Assembly: GCA_036703315.1 (NCBI GenBank)
Contig: DATNPH010000280.1
Span: 1 to 32,295, forward strand
Direction: 5' to 3'
Source: DATNPH01 sp036703315
GTDB lineage: Bacteria; Cyanobacteriota; Cyanobacteriia; Cyanobacteriales; Coleofasciculaceae
DNA: 32,295 bases
Shown here piece after piece: positions 29,501-32,295 of the stretch (position 1 is the stretch's first letter; every line of letters begins with the position of its first letter). Under the pieces are notes generated by a model, which saw only the letters and a program-made list of their open reading frames with translations, made no database searches and was not told the origin of the DNA. The translations under genes were made by a program, and so were the position numbers.

Positions 29501-31234
29501 ATGGCTCTCAAACGTCGAAATTTCTTATTATTTCTGGGAGCTAGTGCCAGTACCGTTGCCTTGGGTTCCTGCCTAGGAGCTAGGAAAAAAGCTTCGATGC
29601 CTTTTAGCAACTTAGGTTCGGCTGATAGTTCTACTGTGAGTGGTATCAGCTTTAAGCCCGTGAGGGGACCTATGCCTCTATCACTAGCTGGTACAGAACT
29701 GACTAAGCAAGTACAAGATTACGGTAAATATGAAATACAAGACGATCTTGTGCTACCAGACGGCTTCACCTACGACGTGATTGCCGCTTGGGGAGATAAG
29801 GTAGGTGATTCTCGCTTCGGCTACAACAACGATTACCTCTCGTTTGTTGAAACAGGTAAAGATGAGGGATTCCTGACGGTTAATTTTGAGTACATTAGTT
29901 CCAAGCCTTGGACTCAAACTTACAATCAGGTAATTGGTAAATCGCTTCCCTTTGAGAAGCTAGAGGCAGCACTTAAACCAGCTGGACAAGACGGAATCAA
30001 TGCTTTTGCCTTGGCAGATAATAACCCGACCAAAGCGATGATCCAAGACGTTTCCAAAGAAGCGCTGACAGATCTGGGAATTGGAGTAATATCAATTCGT
30101 CGCGAGGCTGATGGTAAGTGGGTCAGGACTAACTCTAAGGCTGACCGCCGCCTTACTGGGATTTCTGGCTTAGAAGACGGGCGTTACCTCAAGGCAACAG
30201 AACCAGGGGTAGCGGTGTTCCGCAAGAAAGGCAAAGCTCTAAAAGCCGATACCCCGGTTAACCCCGATTTACCTAGTGTCCATGCTGGGGGGATGATTAC
30301 CCTACTCAAGCGTCCAGAAGGTGGCATCTTCAAAGCACAAAAAGATGCTGATATCGCTGCATTCAAACAAAAGTTCAAGACGTTGGGCAACCTCTACACA
30401 GGTAAAGTCCAAGAAAAACAGGGGGCAATTCTCATAGACGCTCACTTCGCGGCTAATGCGATCAGTGCCACTTGCACAGCTCGTCCAGAAGACACTGAAA
30501 TTGCTCCTGATGGTTCCCTGTTCATTACCTTTACCTCTGGCACATCCAGCAGCAGTGATGGTGGACCAGACCTACGAATTTTCAAAGGACGTGATGGTAA
30601 AGCCTATGAGTACGGCTGGATCATGCGCCTAGTTGAAGATGGCAATAACTCAGCCGCCATGACCTTCCGTTGGAAAATCCTAGCTTTAGGCGGTGAACCC
30701 GCAGAAGGAGGCGCTGGGTTTGCAAATCCTGATAATCTCCTGATCGATAAAGCAGGTCATGTCTGGATGGTCACCGATATGTCCACTGACAAGCTCAACA
30801 CAGCTGCTCCTAAAGGTCGCCTTGATCAGGAAGGTAAACCAATTAGCCAGTCTAATTTACGAGGAGTATTTGGAAACAATGCTGTCTGGTTTATTCCTAC
30901 CTCTGGAGCCAATGCTGGCAACGCTTACATGTTTGGGTATGGACCAATGGAGTGCGAAACAACTGGACCATGTTTTACCGCTGACGAGCAAACTCTGTTC
31001 CTCTCGGTGCAGCATCCAGGAGAAATTAACGGTACTCGTCAGGGGGGAGCAAGTGGCTATGAAGACCGTAAGATCTCCATGCGAACCTCAAAAGGTGAAG
31101 AGTTTATGCAAACTCGCCGAGTCCCAATTGGCTCCAACTGGCCTGCTAAAACAGTCAACGCACCACCTAAACCCGCTGTTGTAGCAATTTGGAGGCAGGA
31201 TGCTCAATCAATTACTACTGCTAAACTAACCTGA
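29501..31234 (+). CDS. phoX: Alkaline phosphatase, PhoX family, Tat-exported
   Basis: This protein has 577 residues. The N-terminus has a twin-arginine signal (KRRNFLLFLGASASTVALGSC), with LGSC fitting a lipobox, so it may be a Tat lipoprotein. The mature part follows the PhoX (DUF839) pattern: LVLPDGFTYDVIAAWGD, FGYNNDYLSFV, LTVNFEYISSKPWTQ, then ATCTARPEDTEIAPDGSLFITFT, EGGAGFANPDNLLIDKAGHVWMVTD, and CETTGPCFTADEQTLFLSVQHPGE. PhoX enzymes hydrolyse phosphomonoesters with iron and calcium cofactors and are common in marine and freshwater bacteria, including cyanobacteria. The protein supplies phosphate from organic esters during starvation. The Pho box directly upstream and the sphR-sphS-phoU genes before it support control by SphR. 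Confidence 0.94.
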   Translation: MALKRRNFLLFLGASASTVALGSCLGARKKASMPFSNLGSADSSTVSGISFKPVRGPMPLSLAGTELTKQVQDYGKYEIQDDLVLPDGFTYDVIAAWGDKVGDSRFGYNNDYLSFVETGKDEGFLTVNFEYISSKPWTQTYNQVIGKSLPFEKLEAALKPAGQDGINAFALADNNPTKAMIQDVSKEALTDLGIGVISIRREADGKWVRTNSKADRRLTGISGLEDGRYLKATEPGVAVFRKKGKALKADTPVNPDLPSVHAGGMITLLKRPEGGIFKAQKDADIAAFKQKFKTLGNLYTGKVQEKQGAILIDAHFAANAISATCTARPEDTEIAPDGSLFITFTSGTSSSSDGGPDLRIFKGRDGKAYEYGWIMRLVEDGNNSAAMTFRWKILALGGEPAEGGAGFANPDNLLIDKAGHVWMVTDMSTDKLNTAAPKGRLDQEGKPISQSNLRGVFGNNAVWFIPTSGANAGNAYMFGYGPMECETTGPCFTADEQTLFLSVQHPGEINGTRQGGASGYEDRKISMRTSKGEEFMQTRRVPIGSNWPAKTVNAPPKPAVVAIWRQDAQSITTAKLT

Positions 31235-31596
31235 CGGCTTAGTGGACTGAGTGGCTGGCTTGGCTGATGGCTGTGTCAAGTTCCTACGTTGTTAATCGCT
31301 GGAGTAAATTTATTCTCCAAGTTATAAGCCGGCCTCTAACAGCCAAATAATTCTCAAAGCAAGCTTTAGTCTTTTTACAAAAAGGTGATAAAAATTATCA
31401 GTAGTAGATTCTTGCATAAGTTGCTAAGTCCTGGGAGATAAGTACTACTGCTATGTCACAACAATTTATTTTTGCAAGAAATCTAGTGATTTCAATAATG
31501 TTTTGTAATCTGCATAACATTATTGATAGATTGAACGAAGTTTCGTGTTTATGACGGTTCATTAAAGTTCATTGGATGTGAGAATTATCAAGTATC
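31235..31596. other. 362-bp spacer between phoX and the porin gene
   Basis: No gene. A weak AAAGC/GCTTT hairpin followed by CTTTTT (about 31356-31376) may end the phoX transcript. TTGCTAAGTCCT (31421-31432) is a half-site of the AGGACTTACGCAA element with one base missing. TTCATT is repeated at 31558 and 31568 just before the porin start. Confidence 0.45.
31493..31525. promoter_or_regulatory. 10-bp perfect inverted repeat upstream of the porin gene
   Basis: CAATAATGTT (31493-31502) and AACATTATTG (31516-31525) are perfect complements with a 13-nt spacer, ending 71 nt before the porin ATG. It is AT-rich and operator-like. It does not match a Fur box closely, and no T-run follows. Confidence 0.4.
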
Positions 31597-32295
31597 ATGT
31601 CAACAACTTTCTGGAATTTTTTGAAACTCAGTCCAGCGCTTCTAGGTTCATCTTTGCTAGTTGATGGCAGCGCCTATTCGCAAGAGAGTATTCCTAAGCA
31701 AAAGCAAATAGCAGAGGTCAGAGATAGCCAAGTCACAGCAACTTTGGAACCCATTGCGGCTCTCTCAACTCAGTTACCTAGCACTCAAGTCGAGACAACC
31801 TCTGTTCCCCAAGTGACGCCAGCCAATGCCAGCCCTAGTAACCAAGCAGGCAATCCTTTGGCTCAACAAGTGCCAACCGCAGGCAAGACAGTTGTCTCCC
31901 AGTTGACGCCTGCCAATGCTAGCCCCAGTAACCAATCAGATAGCTCCATAGCCCAGCAAGTACCAGCCGCAGGTAACATAGGTACTGGCTCCACCGAAGT
32001 TTTAGACCAAATCCAGCGCTACAGCGAAAGTGGCGGTGAATCCCAAGACCAAGTCACCAACGTCACCCAGCTTACGGATGTCAGACCCACTGACTGGGCT
32101 TATGAAGCGCTGCGCTCTCTGGTAGAACGCTATGGCTGTATCGTTGGCTATCCTGATCGCACGTATCGCGGCAACCGCTCACTCAGTCGTTATGAATTTG
32201 CCGCTGGTTTGAATGCTTGTTTAAACCAAATTGAGCGCTTGATTGCCTCTAGCACCGCTGACTTCGTCAGGAAGTCGGATTTAGAAACACTCCAG
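31597..32295 (+). CDS. SLH-domain porin of the iron-uptake/SomA type, N-terminal part (3' end outside the window)
   Basis: 233 codons are visible and the frame runs off the end. A weak signal peptide (LSPALLGSSLLVDGSAYSQ) is followed by a Ser/Gln/Pro linker with a 30-residue duplication (TPANASPSNQ...LAQQVP and TPANASPSNQ...IAQQVP). The start of the conserved porin region is LDQIQRYSE, then one SLH domain (TDVRPTDWAYEALRSLVERYGCIVGYPDRTYRGNR...SRYEFAAGLNACLNQIERLI), then the beginning of a coiled coil (KSDLETLQ). This order is diagnostic of the cyanobacterial outer-membrane porins with SLH and OprB-like barrel domains; SLH anchors the protein to the wall, and some members pass iron or inorganic ions. 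The barrel lies beyond the window. It may be part of the phosphate-starvation neighbourhood, but no Pho box is seen before it. Confidence 0.92.
   Translation, partial: MSTTFWNFLKLSPALLGSSLLVDGSAYSQESIPKQKQIAEVRDSQVTATLEPIAALSTQLPSTQVETTSVPQVTPANASPSNQAGNPLAQQVPTAGKTVVSQLTPANASPSNQSDSSIAQQVPAAGNIGTGSTEVLDQIQRYSESGGESQDQVTNVTQLTDVRPTDWAYEALRSLVERYGCIVGYPDRTYRGNRSLSRYEFAAGLNACLNQIERLIASSTADFVRKSDLETLQ

Overview
The window looks like chromosomal DNA of a filamentous cyanobacterium, most likely a Microcoleus/Coleofasciculus-type member of the Oscillatoriales; the genus is an inference. The octamer GCGATCGC (HIP1) occurs about 19 times in 32.3 kb, where chance predicts fewer than one. The gene content is typical of cyanobacteria: a one-helix high-light-inducible protein, SphR/SphS, an SLH porin of the iron-uptake type, a PknB kinase with TPRs, and many multi-domain sensor kinases. 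Heptamer tandem repeats and small inverted-repeat elements fill several spacers.

Layout. 1-9.3 kb is a plus-strand signalling block. It holds the end of a GAF/histidine kinase, a receiver-adenylyl cyclase, a 1332-residue sensor kinase whose N-terminus resembles the plant/cyanobacterial ethylene-binding domain but lacks its copper-ligand cysteine, and a receiver-GGDEF-EAL protein with a dead GGDEF site and an intact EAL site. The two kinase/receiver pairs suggest outputs through cAMP and c-di-GMP. 9.4-13.6 kb holds alanine dehydrogenase (minus strand), a small Hli protein, a small membrane protein, a MerR-family pseudogene split by a small inverted-repeat element, and an AT-rich orphan gene. 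13.8-19.1 kb is envelope and surface related: polysaccharide deacetylase, L,D-transpeptidase, Ser/Thr kinase-TPR, and a secreted Thr/Pro-repeat protein.

19.1-25.7 kb carries a dispersed-repeat copy, a small basic ORF with an intrinsic terminator inside it, tRNA-Leu(CAA) overlapping the 3' end of an M48 metalloprotease gene, a TPR protein, an IscA-type Fe-S protein, an acidic cyanobacterial protein, a secreted pentapeptide-repeat protein, two MITE-like elements and a creatininase-family hydrolase. 26.2-31.2 kb is a phosphate-starvation locus, sphR-sphS-phoU-phoX. A three-repeat Pho box lies upstream of phoX, and a weaker 11-bp-periodic candidate lies at the same distance upstream of sphR. The window ends inside an SLH/OprB porin gene.

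The most informative observations are the MITE insertion that can be read from the interrupted MerR frame, the degenerate ethylene-binding domain paired with an EAL output, the Pho-box arrangement, the tRNA/CDS overlap, and a dispersed repeat present twice in opposite orientations.
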